This document shows, piece by piece, positions 1-12,117 of a DNA stretch of 64,000 bases. The stretch is taken from assembly GCA_944989445.1 (NCBI GenBank), contig CALYLW010000162.1, positions 357,001-421,000 on the forward strand, read 5' to 3'. Position numbers and translations under genes: made by a program. Source of the DNA: Ampullaceana balthica. Lineage: Eukaryota; Mollusca; Gastropoda; Lymnaeidae. Each line of letters starts with the position of its first letter. The stretch's first letter is position 1. The notes under the pieces are model-generated. The model was not told the origin of the DNA and made no database searches. It saw nothing but the letters and a program-made list of their open reading frames with translations.

Positions 1-166
1 CATATAGACACGCCGGTACCAGAAAGGTTAAAATGTGTTTTTCAAAAGTTAACATATTAAAATGGGAGCTTACACAAAAAGCATTTATGCTTTTATTACG
101 GGAATAACATTTAAAGTAAAATTAAAGTTATAATATTTATAATGTGATCTTTTATTTGTATTTCAG

Positions 167-3100
167 GCAGAGCTACGATGTTGATATAGAGTTGAATATT
201 CCTGGAACAACAAATAAATCTTTTAATTCTCTTGATCTTAAGAATCCCTTCTTTCGTTACACCGGTGCTGCACCAGCACCACCTCCAGGTTCAAATCAGT
301 CATCAGCAACAGACTCTTACTGGAACAACCTTATGGCTTCAGGGGACAGTAAGTTCCTTTTAATGGGGTTATTATTATGAATGAAGTAAAGTTATTTTGA
401 GGACTGCATCTTTTAGCCACTATTAAGTTCTTGATTTAACCAAAGTCAGTTTATTTGAGTCTGGGGATACTAAATTAAGCTTATTAATTTGCTTACATTT
501 TTGGTTGTTTACTGAATTTTGAAAGGAACCTTAAAGCTACTTATTTTACATTTTAACTTGTAGATACATAATTTTTATATTAGTCAGAGACAATTTCATG
601 ATAATGGATCCAGTTACTATAATTTAACCCACTTGGGATTACCAGTCATAAAGGCTCAAGATTGGCTGGCTGTTCTTTACTAATCCTGCTATAGTTATGT
701 ACATATTTATCTCGCCATTTTAAATGGCTGTTTAGTTTATGGTGCTCTGTCATTTTATAGAAATTAGTGTCCCCCTTTATAATTGCTTGATAATTACCGT
801 ATGTCTTTGATACTATATACAAAGGCATAAGCACCCCAGATGAAAATTTTATGAATTTTTCACATGAAATCTCATTTACATATTTGCAATGATTTAAGAC
901 TATTACAAAAAATTCAAGGTTCTGAAAGTACAACATGGTTATCATAAGTGTACAAAAACAAATGTTGAGATTTCAATTTAATTCATTAATATCCTATAAT
1001 TGCATTCAATCTAATAAATGTATGGCTAATGTTCCGAGTGATCAAACGGGTCCCATAAAACTTAGTTAAAATGCTTCCTTATTGTTGTCAAAACATCCTT
1101 GCCCTCAATGCCACATGTTTTTGCATATTAACTGTGCTGAGTTCGGTAAAGGCTGGCATGCAGTAAGTTTCATTCATGCCCAAATGAACTCAAGTGAAAA
1201 GTTAACATGCTTTATAGTCAATTGTATAAGGCAACAGGTGGTAAACTTGTTAACTGGATTTCAGTTAATCACGACAATGCCAGTATGTTTTGAGTAAGAT
1301 AGATGCAATTACTCATAGACGCAGATAATCACAAAAATAGAGATTATTTATACATGCTGTGTTACTGAGAGGCTCCAAATAGATTTCCAAGATTTCAAAA
1401 GGCTCCACCTCTTGAAACTGATGATCAAAAAGGCTTAGTCTCAAGAGGATTAAATACATTTTGTGTGCTCAAACTATAACCTCATTGTGTTTGACTTAGC
1501 TAACAGCATGTAATGAGAATATCTCTTCACCCTTATTACTAAGCCTCCAGTTGAAAATATGCAATCAATTATTATTTTTACCTCTATTTCATTATCTCAA
1601 ATAGAATAAAAATAGGATGACTTTAACAAACACAAAAATTACATTTTCCTCTCCACTTCAGCACAACAACAGCAGCAGACATATGTCAATGGGTTTGTGA
1701 ATGGCATTGTTGATGTTGGTCAGGTGTTGGTTCAACAACCCCACTTGGTACAGCAACAGCAAGGTGTTGTCCAGGGAAATCTAATTTCAATGTGTAAGTT
1801 TTTAAAAATTATGCACTTTTAATTTAATTATTTTGGAAGCACCTTATTTTTGAGTACCTTAAAATTGGTCTCTTTAAAGTCGATTTTCATAATGCCTTGG
1901 TCACTCTAATGAGCCAAATATACGGTGCTACAAAAATGGTATAATGCAACTTGTCTTCAAAATTAAGATGATTTTTTTTTGGTAGGGTGTGGGCAATCTG
2001 TCGTCTACATAAAATGTTATTAACTTCTATGATCTTTTACATTGGATCTGAATATTTTGTTATTGCAGAACCTGTAATTTTAAAGATTGAGTGGAATTAT
2101 TGAAACTTAAAACAAAGTGTCTGCGCTAAGCCTAAAGCTATCCTATTCCGTCTTTTGCCTTTTTAGCCATTTAAAAAGAAGTTTGTACAATAAATTTAAG
2201 TTCATTTAGACAAGATATATAAAGTTAACATTTAAAAAAAAATTATTTTGAAAATACCATGAAAATTACAATTAGTTCCATTCATTGTCTTTGTTCATAT
2301 CCTTAAGAAATAATATACAATCCTTTTCATATACAAATAATTTTAATACATGCATTTAAGTTGAAGCTCACTTTTCAGTGACAATTTTATCATGCTTTTT
2401 AGGATTTTGTGCAAACTATGAGAGTTTTTAAATTAAAAAAAAATATTCTACTTTAAAATAGAATAGCAAACTAAAGCGTTATATTTATTATATCCCCCCA
2501 CTTATATTTCTTCCCTGCCTCCTGGATTATCAGCTGATGAGGTCATTCCAAGGTCAGAAGGTAAATTTTCAGTTTAGAGTAGATTATATTTTAAACGCAG
2601 GTCTTCTAAAAATGTGTATTCACCCATTCAACCGCTAAAACTAGTATTTAAGAAAATGTTACCAGATTTGTGATTTTCATTTAAAATCTACTAACACCTT
2701 CTATATACTGCTTATATTTTTTTTTGACACCTGTTGTAAAAGAATGATCTTATGAGGTGTTAACTAACTTGCATGATATACTATAGTCAATGATAATCAA
2801 CAGTATAATTATGGCTTCGATACCTGGGTTTCACTATGGCTTAAAACTTTGAAATACCTAGTTGTTGGGAACCTTGGCTCAAAAGATCTTTGATATAATG
2901 AACTTCTTCTGCAACATGTACATCATGATAATCTGATTGTTTAAAATGTATGCAAATCTCTCTAGTGATGGGCTATCCAATCATATTTAATTTCATTCTT
3001 GTAACCTATTCTGTAACACTATTTGGAATCATAGTAGTGGTTTTAATTGTCCAATTCTATGTAAGGTATAACAATCTAATAAAATAAACCTCAAAAAGTA

Positions 3101-6100
3101 ATACATACATCTCAATCAGCATTTTTTGTGAAATTTCATCTTTGACCTCATCGTTTTCCAATTATTTACTATTTAGATCAGTGTCATTTATGGAAAATCA
3201 TGCCTTTAGAATTATTTTTGATGTTTTTTAAGGTAGCTCATAGTCCTCTATGGTCTTTGCCCTCTAGTAATTTGGAAATAGTTATTGCCATGAACCTTCT
3301 TTTTGTATGCATATTTAGTATAATGTTGATTTTTTATTATATTTTTTAAAGTATGAAGTTTTTGTTAATGAAAGTAAATAAAGAGTAACATGAAGTATTA
3401 ATAGTATTAAATAATGTGTGCTGCTACCAAACTAATCAAATTGGATAAAAACTTAGTTCTCAAAAGTAATCTTGTACCAAATGAATAATTTTTAATTAAA
3501 GAGTAATTTACCACCTCGCGAACGCCATACGCTAAAAATAGCACCATTTTTGGCTTTCATGCCCTAGTTACTAAACCGTTCGACACAAGGTAAAAACGAA
3601 AGTACCTATAAGTAGTATGACAACAAGGCTACTATAATGACACAGCATTCTTGTATTACAATGCGGGGTTAGATTGTAAAGTCCAATTTTAGCTGACCCA
3701 GTTATTTACCGCCTGCCGAACACTTTTTTGCTTAATTTACTTCAAAGCAGACACTTTTACCTCAAAGCAGACACAAAACAAAAATCATCAAAGAATCAAT
3801 TTTTTAGTTAATAGAGTCAATAAATAACACTGGAGATGTCAATAATAATGTAATAAACGTTTATTAAAGAAATTAGAGCCCGAATCACTTAGATCTATAT
3901 ATACAAAATAATACTATAGGTAGATCTATAATCTATAGTCTAGTCAGGGCAGCAAACAGTGCACACAAAAGTGCCTTGCTTCAAAGATGCACAATTTTTC
4001 GTGCACTGTGCATGCCACCAGCCATCGCACACATCACATTGGACCCAAACCTCTGCCCCTCCCCCTTTTTTGCACCCATGACACATTCCTTCCAACAAAA
4101 GATTCTCTTCTTTATCTAAAGTATCGTCATCTTCAGCCATGTCAAGCTCCATTGTTTGAACCCACAGTGAGTCCTCACTGCTGCTATCAGATAGATCTAT
4201 TACTGGATACTTCTTTACTTTCTTGGACTCCACTATTTTCTTTTTTTTAATCTGCTCTTCTTCTCTCTTGCGTCTTTTTTCTTCCCTTTCTTGCTCTCTT
4301 TTCCTTTTTGTAGCCTCTTTTTGTGCATCCTTTATCTTTTTGCTTTCTTCCCTCTCGATCTTTCTTTTCAGTTTATTTTTTTCTATTTCTTCTTTGTCTG
4401 CTATTTTCTTTTTTAATGCTTCTCTAAACTCTTCTCCACTGACCAAGTTTGGCATGGTTGGAGCATTTGCTGTTTTATTCTTGTTTTTATTCCTTCTAAC
4501 AAAAGCAGGCAGCTTCAAAATGTCATCTACTGTCAAGTTAGCTTTGACTGTGCAGTTTTTGGGTTCTTCTAGACTGCACGTTTCTATTAGCCCCACAGCT
4601 ATGGCTTGAAACTTGTCAAATTTCTCTTCTTCCTCTTTGATAAGGTTGTCTCCTGCAGTACTTGTCATTGTCAGTTGACAAAAAAAATTATTAAATTGGT
4701 TGCGACCCATTTCATCATATAAAAAGTTTGAATAGTCATGGAGTGCTTTAAGTTGTGCAGCAGACAAATTGGACTTTGGTGGTGGGGATGATGCAGGTAA
4801 TGATTCTGGTAGGGAAGATTTGTCAATGATAGACTTATTTTCATTCTCAAATGGGCTGTTTTCCTGTATAATGGTCTGGGTGATTACTTGTGTTTCATTC
4901 ACAATCGGTTTTGTCTCAATGAGTAACTGTGTGTAAGATTCGATTGGTTGAGTCTCAATGATTTCTTCGGTGTAAATTTCTATTGGCTGTGTCTCAGTGA
5001 TTGTTACTGTGTAAGATTCAATTCGCTGTGTTTCAGTGGTTGCTACTGTGTCGGATTCTATGTGTTGTGCCTCGATGATTGCTTGGGTATCGTTTGAGAT
5101 TGGCTGGAACTCAATCAATTTGTTGTCATTTATGGTGTGCAGGTGGTTTTTGATAAAAGGGTCGGCTTTCGTAGGGACTTTATTGCTGTTGGTGGGTTGG
5201 GCAACATTATGAATTCCCAATGGTGTTGAGCCGAATACAGCACTAGGACCAAGCTTCGGGGATTGCAGAATTCTATATGGATCATATGGTAGTATTCCAG
5301 CTGCTTTAAAACTTTGTGCAGCAATGGAAGGTGTGGTGGCCTTTAGCCATACTGGCTTTAAAACTTTGGCAAAGCTCTCCAGATTTACTCCCTCCCCATG
5401 CTCACTTATATGGTGTCGTATGGCGTCTGACCAAGCTGGTTTGATTGCACCAAAAAAAGCTTGATCGAGTGGCTGAATCAAGTGACTCGCATGCGGCAAC
5501 AAACAATATAACACTATATGGTTGTCATGACATAGCTGTGATGTCTCAAACAGTGCAGTGTGGCTACTGTGACTGTCTACCAGTAGAACTACAGGCTTCT
5601 GTACATGGGCTGTGGCTGAAATAAAGCTATCTCTTAGCCAAGAATAAAAAATCTGTGCTGTAATCCAGCCATTATCAGGCACTTGTAGGAATGCCTCTGG
5701 GAAGTGATATAATAAATTTTTGGATGGTATTCTCTTGTAGGGGTATATTAACAGGGGACTGAGGAAGTGTCCACTTGCGCTGGCACATGCAAGAACTGTC
5801 ACTTGTGACTTCACACCTGCAGTAACATTGTACACATGTTTCGACCCCCTGCATGTGATGACCTTCCTGCTTTTGGCATCAAAAGAAAAGCCTGTTTCGT
5901 CTGCATTGTAAATGCGAGTGGGGTCACTAAATAGACTGGGGTCAATGCTGTCAACACACCATTTTAAATCATTAAACCACTTTTCAATAGCTTTTATTGT
6001 AACCAGGGCTCTCTCCTTTCCTAGTGATTGGGGAGTACGCAGTGTCAATTCAAGATGGCGTTAAAAAAAAATTATATAGCCATGATGATGTTGGCATTTC

Positions 6101-8573
6101 GGTTTTGCTCTTTGAAGTACAATTCCTGGTATTTAAGATTTGTTTGGCGATTTGCCTCACCTCATCGCCAGTTTTTCCAAAGCCTCGCTTGGCTAGCTCT
6201 ATTAGCCATCTAGCTAATTTGACCTCCTCTTCTGGCGTGAGGAGGGTCTGTGCATAGGCTATGACAGGCCGCTTGCCTGTAAGTTTGTCGTGAAGAGTGG
6301 CAAGTGGAATGCCAAACTCATTCGAAGCTTTTCTAATAGAGAGCCGCTTTTCCCTAATACTAGCCAATGCCGCATTGATTACTTCTGGGCTCTGTTTTGT
6401 TCGTATGCTAGACATGGCTTTAAATCTGAAATATAATTATATTGTAGATTCTATTAAAATTTTCATTCAAATATAAAATAGGAGTCTAGATAGATCTATA
6501 GACTAGACCTAGATCTTTAGCTTAATTTTCCTACATGAAAAAGTGTTCGCAACGAAGTAATATCCTACAATAAAACAAATATTTAACTAAATTTTTCTGC
6601 AGAATAAAAGTGTTCGGTACGCGGTAAAATCCAACGTTAAACTTACTTCGTCGCGAACACCCCTTCAAAACGAACACACCTTCGAAACGAACACTGCTAT
6701 TAAATAGCATTGTAAAGTATAACAGCGTGGTTACTGATCTATTTCTAAGTGATGATGCAATACCAAACAATTGTGTTTACCAAAGCGAACAGGAAAAGTA
6801 GTCTTAACCCGGAAATCAACTTCGTTCTTCCTAGGGACGCTGACAGCATGCACGGTGCAAGGATCAAAATGTTTACGCACATTTACTCACAAAATAGTGA
6901 GTCCCTGCAAACGAAACGATGAAAAGATATTGAAAAAAGAACTACTTTCGACTTACGGGTGTTCGTTTTCATGTTAGACGGAAAATAAAAATACAGAGAA
7001 CGCTTTATGAAATAGTGTTCGCTACGACATATCGTTCGCGAGGCGGTAACTTACTCTACATAAAATTGTGAATTTTAAAAAAAAATTCCATTCAATTTTA
7101 TTGAAAATGTTCATAAATCTATAATTGGTAGGTGGGGTTCAAAAAATTTTGTGCAGTTAAAGTTATTTACATAACTTTTAATTTGTTTCAAATCAAATAA
7201 CTTTTTATAGTTTATAGGGGGTGTCTGACCTTGCAATGACTAGTTTATAAAACTTACCATAGGATTTTTCTATACTGTTACAACATATATTGTAAAATTC
7301 TCTGCACAGTTATATGACATAACTAATTTTCTTTAATTTTTAAAAATGTATTGAATAATTAATAGGCACTACTATTTAATGTGAAGTAGCCTTTTTTTGT
7401 AATAAAAAGAGCATGATAATTTTGTCATAGTTTGGATTTTTTAAAGTCATGGTGCTCCCATTTGTTTCAACATTTTATCGTTTTCATTACAAAAACAATT
7501 TGCTAAAAATCAAAATTTGAAGAAAATATCTTGTTTTGTTTCAATCCTTTGGATTACAATAATTAGTAAAATTTAAAAAAAGGTAAAATATATAAAATTC
7601 TAACAATCAATCAATCTGCAGCCCAGACGGCACCAATAAATCCTGGTAGTATTCCCAGTGTGGGCACCATCACATCCAATGCCAATGCTCATCGCACATC
7701 CATCGGTGCTGGTATAAGCCCTATCAGCTTTTCTCAACCTCAGGTACACTAGTCTTAAATTCTTCAGCCAGCTTTCTTTCATTTTCTTAATAAAGAAAAG
7801 TTAGATATATTTCAAAAAGTTTTGGCATGGTCTTTTCTTTACAATTTTCAGCCAGCATGAAGTATTTCATTTTATTCGTGTGAACCCAATATAATTATTG
7901 GCTATAGCTAAATATCACATGAATGCTTAAATTCTTTAGAATGCTGTAGCATAAACTTGGAAAGCTTTATATTAAATCAATAAATTATTGGAACTATTTA
8001 AGGAACTGTGATACATGTAATATGATTTGCACAAAAAAGTCTCAAAATAAAATAGTTGATAAGCAATTTAGAATTACCATGCAGCAAATTTTGATAGGGA
8101 TAATATAATATCTGTTTGTGGGGTGAAAAATTTTACACCAAAATTGATGCTGTTGAACTTGGCACATGAGTTTGTTATTTTGCAGACAGACCAATGAACA
8201 TTGTTGCTAAGACATCAAATGGATCTGATTTTCAAGTCAGAACATATCTTTTTTCACTATAAATTTATTAATGTTAATCATTGCAGTCTTTAAAAAACTG
8301 TTTTCAATTTTTCAGAGACTTGTGATTATAATAATTTCATTCTTCACAGCCTACTTAGGAAATGTATTTTTTCCAGGAGTTAATTTATTGAAAAATTAAG
8401 GTGGTAACAAAGATATATATATTATAAAAAAGTAATATATTGTATTTTTTTATTTACAGAATGTTATTACTGGGTCGACGAATCACTTCCCAGTCAGCAG
8501 CCAATTTATGATAGGAGATTATGTCATGCCAGGCAACTTGATCATTCAGTCAACACCGAAGCCAGAAACATAG
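167..8573 (+). CDS. C-terminal part of an unidentified Q-rich, transcription-factor-like protein (last four exons)
   Basis: Four exons join in frame: 167-348, 1662-1793, 7622-7743 and 8460-8573 (stop TAG at 8571-8573). Each is bounded by AG and GT, and the phases (2, 1, 1, 0) match across all joins, giving about 182 residues; the N-terminal part lies left of the window. The visible protein is low in charge and rich in Q, N, S, T, G and P: a block with [14 protein letters not shown] and [12 protein letters not shown], a PAPPPG stretch, a QQQQQ run in exon 2, several further QQ-rich and V/I-rich segments, and the terminus QSTPKPET. No membrane segment, zinc finger or catalytic motif is seen. 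The composition resembles transactivation tails of DNA-binding factors, but I do not recognise the family. The 5.8-kb intron between exons 2 and 3 holds an antisense pogo-like transposon. Confidence 0.72.
349..3499. other. introns of the Q-rich gene, without recognisable elements
   Basis: Apart from the exon at 1662-1793, this stretch is AT-rich intron sequence. I see no repeat with clear ends, no convincing reading frame and no RNA gene. The short frames here do not follow splice sites and have no family likeness. Confidence 0.5.
3500..7057 (-). mobile_element. pogo/CENP-B-like (Tc1-mariner superfamily) DNA transposon, about 3.6 kb
   Basis: The ends are inverted repeats of 25 bp: 3500-3524 begins AGAGTAATTTACCACC and the complement of 7033-7057 begins AGAGTAAGTTACCGCC; 23 of 25 positions match and both continue CTCGCGAACG. 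Inside lies a transposase gene read on the minus strand (3940-6415). The subterminal regions carry eight copies of GTGTTCG or its complement (3717, 6543, 6610, 6654, 6671, 6688, 6959, 7015), likely transposase-binding sites. A TA target duplication is not clean at the flanks. The element sits antisense in an intron of the Q-rich gene, which limits harm to the host transcript. Confidence 0.85.
3940..6415 (-). pseudogene. pogo/Tigger-like transposase with a C-terminal PHD finger, broken by one frameshift
   Basis: Two adjoining minus-strand frames, 6050-6415 (121 codons) and 3940-6048 (702 codons), together cover a DDE_1 transposase. The first holds a helix-turn-helix of psq type (about residues 8-50, ending [10 protein letters not shown]) and the start of a CENP-B-type DNA-binding region. 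The second has NADETG (D50), LLVDSHSSH (D158) and [11 protein letters not shown] (D195), the DDD triad with about 36 residues between the last two. There follow degenerate 13-residue repeats of the type IESYTxxIxETQP (about residues 320-390), a long K/E/R-rich coiled-coil-like stretch (about 545-620), and a terminal PHD-like zinc finger with Cys pairs CHGC, CDVC, a WWHAQC segment and CTVC. The frame is lost in a run of nine T (complement of 6063-6071). The catalytic residues are intact, so decay looks recent. Confidence 0.85.
7058..7621. other. intron remainder, AT-rich, nothing recognised
   Basis: Intron sequence between the pogo-like element and the third visible exon of the Q-rich gene. 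No motif beyond the acceptor at 7620-7621 is seen. Confidence 0.4.
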
Positions 8574-9270
8574 CTCAGCAATTACTATAAATATTAAATT
8601 CATCCATAAATTCATTAACATTGCAACTGAATCATGAAATCACTTTGTACATTAGATTGATTGTAAATTCTGATTTTAAATTTAACATTTTTTTTGGTAC
8701 TGTAATCATTGGATTATTTGATTGGACTCATCTTAGCTAGTCTGGGGTCTGCAACCAATTAATGTAACTTGGTGCTCTTGTTAATTAAGTATTCAACATT
8801 AACATTTAATTGGAAAGGCATACAGTTAACTGCATTTATTAATTCTTAACATGTACAATTATAGTTTTTGCTAAGTGTACCCATTTGTATGAAAATTAAA
8901 AGAGCCATTCAAATTGTTTGCAGTGTTTTTCTTATTGGCATATGCCCCTACTAAAGTGAATATTATCTTACATGTTATGTGGCAGTTTTTTTTAAATTTC
9001 AAAAGCAAGTATTTATTACAAGTATTGGTATTAGGGCTCAAATGGAGAGACATTTTCACTGGGTGAATGATCCCTTTTTAAGAAATATTTTGCATCCAAC
9101 AGGGGGCAAATCAATGTACAATTTGTGCATTATTCATGACACTTTCCTTATAAGTCTATAGTGTGATCGTTGTACAATACCATGTCTATTTACTATGGTA
9201 TATGTTAATCTAATAGTAATGCAATACCAATTATCTAAATAATATTTTGTTTTTAATTTTTAAATAAAAA
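8574..9270 (+). other. probable 3' UTR of the Q-rich gene
   Basis: AT-rich, no open frame of note after the stop codon at 8573. An AATAAA polyadenylation signal at 9263-9268 is the best candidate for the transcript end. The exact end cannot be set from sequence alone. Confidence 0.4.
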
Positions 9271-10032
9271 GACAATGATTTTATGAAGTTATTTTAAATT
9301 TACATTAATCTTACGACTCGGCTTTGAAATTTAAAGAAATACAGTCTCTTTGGATCCAAAAATTAGTTTTATAGTTTATAATTTATAGGTCTTTAATCTT
9401 TATGGTTAGAAAATCCATTCCCCCACCATATACAAAATTTAGACCACAACCCTAGTTTGATATACCCAGGGAAATACTGATTTAAATGGGAGGAAATCAG
9501 AGTAATTAAAGTTTCATGAGAGGAGAAATAAATAAGTGCCACCAGAGAAATATAAATATTACGTAGAATTAAAGATTTTCCGAACTTAATTGTTATTGAA
9601 GTGAAGTAACTTTTTTAAAAATAAATACATTTTCAAATTCTATAGTAAAATTTATCAATTGCTTTATATTTTAAATTGAACTATGATGTAGGATAACTTA
9701 ATGATTTCATTCTGCACTCAATAACTTTGTATTTATTAATAAAAATGAGCAAGGGGAAAAAAAAATTGGTACAATGATAAATTTAACTATACTACAATAC
9801 ATTATACTATTACTATACAATTCCAATATTTACTAACTTAAGAAATTAATTCAACTAATCTCACCTACATACTACAAGCAAGAGCAGATAGTAGAAAATG
9901 GCATCATTTACATGATAAATGATTAAATTGGTTACTGGCTGTTTATGATGGATCTTGGATGATTATTTTTTAAGTTCTTTGAAAATGTGGATTTCTTTAG
10001 GCAACCCATTTCACTATAGTAGTAGAACAATA
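9271..10032. other. intergenic, AT-rich, nothing recognised
   Basis: No frame, repeat boundary or RNA-like fold could be supported here. Confidence 0.35.
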
Positions 10033-10376
10033 TTATGATTCACCTTCCGACAATGATGTTTCCCACACTTGTGGCAGTCCTCAGTAAATTAGACCTGTAT
10101 TCTGCGCTGTGGTGGTCCCGTAGTTATGGCAGGTCGAAGTAGGAAAAAATCCACATCCACCCTTAGGGGTGGAAACTCCCATGAGAGGAGACTAAGTCGA
10201 CTAGTGCGGCGGCTCCCTCTTAGAGAGGACCGCCTCGGGGGTGCCCCTGTCGGTGGCCTCACCTTGGTGGAGGTGAGAGAGTTGCCGGGGGATTCCCCGG
10301 GGGGCCTTATAAGAGTTTTAGTAACTCAGGGTCTTTTGACACCATCTTGTATGTCACATATTTATGATTCACCTTC
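10033..10376 (+). mobile_element. short GC-rich retroposon-like insertion with 15-bp target duplication
   Basis: The sequence TTATGATTCACCTTC occurs at 10033-10047 and again exactly at 10362-10376. Between them lies a 314-bp insert that is strikingly GC-rich compared with its surroundings and contains small inverted repeats such as CTCACCTTGGTGGAGGTGAG. A direct duplication of this length is typical of target-primed (LINE-mediated) integration. No tRNA-like head with a clear B box was found, so it may be a truncated 5' region of a LINE or an unfamiliar SINE. The 94-codon frame inside it is probably not a gene. Confidence 0.6.
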
Positions 10377-11235
10377 AGGCGCAACCCCCTTTCCACCAAA
10401 AACTGTTTAGAAAAAGGAATTTAAGAAAATATGATTTGTTAAATTTGGGTTCCATTACTCCATTTATAGCCAGGTTTTACATGATTTTTAAAAAATTTAC
10501 TGATGACCTTTTATTGAAGTGCACTAGTTTATGATCTTTCTTTGCTTTATGTGGAAATCAAAATAAATGTAATAATTATAAAGTCAGTGGTGTATCATTT
10601 GATTTTGACTTGGTTCAAATATGAACCTCATAAAGAAAATTATACTCCAGTAGCATGGGAATGAAACATTTACAGACATTAAAGCAATACTTATACTTAT
10701 AGAAATTTAAAAGTTCTTACTGGCAAGTGTACCAGTATAAAATATTCATGCAGCAGCCATTTTTTGTAAACTAAACAAAACAATTTTGAATTTCAGTGAA
10801 GTAATTTATAAACCATCGGTAACAAGTTTTCCACATAGTCTTTGTTTCGCGTGAAAACAACTCATTATCATTGCACTTTATGAGTAATCAGAATGCAACT
10901 CCATTAAATTTTAAATATTGCACATAAAATGCTTTTTCAATCCTTTATCATTTATTTGATGTTACAATACATGATGGTTTAAAGTGTTCCTAGTAAGCAC
11001 ACCTTACCTATTTTATCTTCAACTAGAATTTATTGTGGAATAATATGTTTAAAAGAAGTATTGAAAATTAAAGTACTGTTAAAGATATTCTTTTTTTTTC
11101 TTCTTGATCTGTACTTTTTTTTAGTGCTTATACTACTTAAAGATTCTAGAAACAGTCATAGTAGTTAAGTTGAATTTGAATACACAAATTGTGTAATGAA
11201 AACAATAAATTTGAGCTTTATAATTAAACTAACAC

Positions 11236-11268
11236 GACGGTGAACGTTTCGGCTAATGCCCTCATCAG
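11236..11268 (-). ncRNA. hammerhead-ribozyme-like core, probably from a Penelope-like element or retrozyme
   Basis: On the minus strand the order is CTGATGA (11262-11268), a stem-II candidate GGC-ATTA-GCC, then GAAAC (11246-11250), a 3-bp stem III (ACG with CGT, 5-nt loop TTCAC) and the cleavage-type triplet GTC (11236-11238). This is the conserved arrangement of a type I hammerhead with the very short stem III known from Penelope-like retroelements. Against activity: stem II needs a bulged G, and the flanking strands do not form an obvious stem I. It is probably a decayed copy. Confidence 0.45.
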
Positions 11269-11587
11269 TACAATAAACATAAAGTACATGTACTTAAGTA
11301 ATAAAATTATGTTTAAATTCTAAAGACACGTACGATTTAGCTAGATTTTAAAACGTTGTTAATCTAGCAAAGCCGAGTTTAAAAACTATATTTATGTTGA
11401 AGGACATTCAAATAGCTGCGTTTGCCTATAGTTCTGTATCGTAGAGAGGGCGACTAAGTCAGGCTGAACTGTGAAGGATGTATTTTGAAGTTGTAAATAT
11501 ACAGATATCTGTTAAGACCAATTATATCCTGATCATATGATTAAATTATTGAACTGAAGCGATTCGAGTGTTGTGCATCTGACAATA

Positions 11588-11700
11588 CAGTGGTACCTCG
11601 AGATAGGAAATTAATCCGTTCCAGTGAGGCTTTCGTAAATCGAACTAAGTTTTACATGTAAATTACTTAATCCGTTCCAAGCCACACAGAAACAACACTA
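11588..11700 (+). mobile_element. terminus of a Tigger/pogo-type DNA transposon remnant
   Basis: Starting at 11588, right after a TA dinucleotide, the sequence CAGTGGTACCTCGAGATA is the classic start of Tigger-like terminal repeats, followed by AATCCGTTCC twice (about 11632 and 11668), an arrangement common in these ends. I could not find the opposite end; the CCACTG near 12023 lacks the rest of the motif. Confidence 0.5.
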
Positions 11701-12117
11701 CAAATTGAAAATATCATGGAAAACTATAGAAAAAACTAGTAGGATTATTCAACCTTTAAAATCAGAATAAAATAAATGGGGGAAAAAATGTATTAAATGT
11801 GAACCTTTACTTTTCTGGGGAGTGGATGTGGCGAATTGTTGGAGATGGTGGTAGGGGAGGAGAACGGATGGCAGTAATCATTACGTACAAACACATAACT
11901 TAATGAAAATAATAAGTATTAGATGCGGCGTAGCACACGCCGCACACTTGCTCATGGATAGTGCAAAGAAAGGAGGGAAAGAGCGGACACAAACTACAGC
12001 ACGACAACGCGAGTGAACGTTGGAGGGGGGGGGACCACTGACGCATTGTTGGTCTCGATACATTCACAAAGCGGTTATCTACCTTCCCACCACCCTAGCT
12101 TGCCAACCATAAACTTT

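Noticed and set aside
4223..4609. Plus-strand 128-codon hydrophobic frame
   Set aside because: It is the mirror of the K/E-rich coiled coil of the transposase; complementing AAG/GAA codons gives Phe/Leu/Ser-rich sequence.
10126..10410. 94-codon frame in the GC-rich insert
   Set aside because: High GC lowers stop frequency, the frame has no family likeness, and the insert is bounded by a target duplication.
12022..12028. CCACTG as right end of the Tigger-like element at 11588
   Set aside because: Only the first seven bases agree, no TA duplication follows, and the sequence is in a G-run context.
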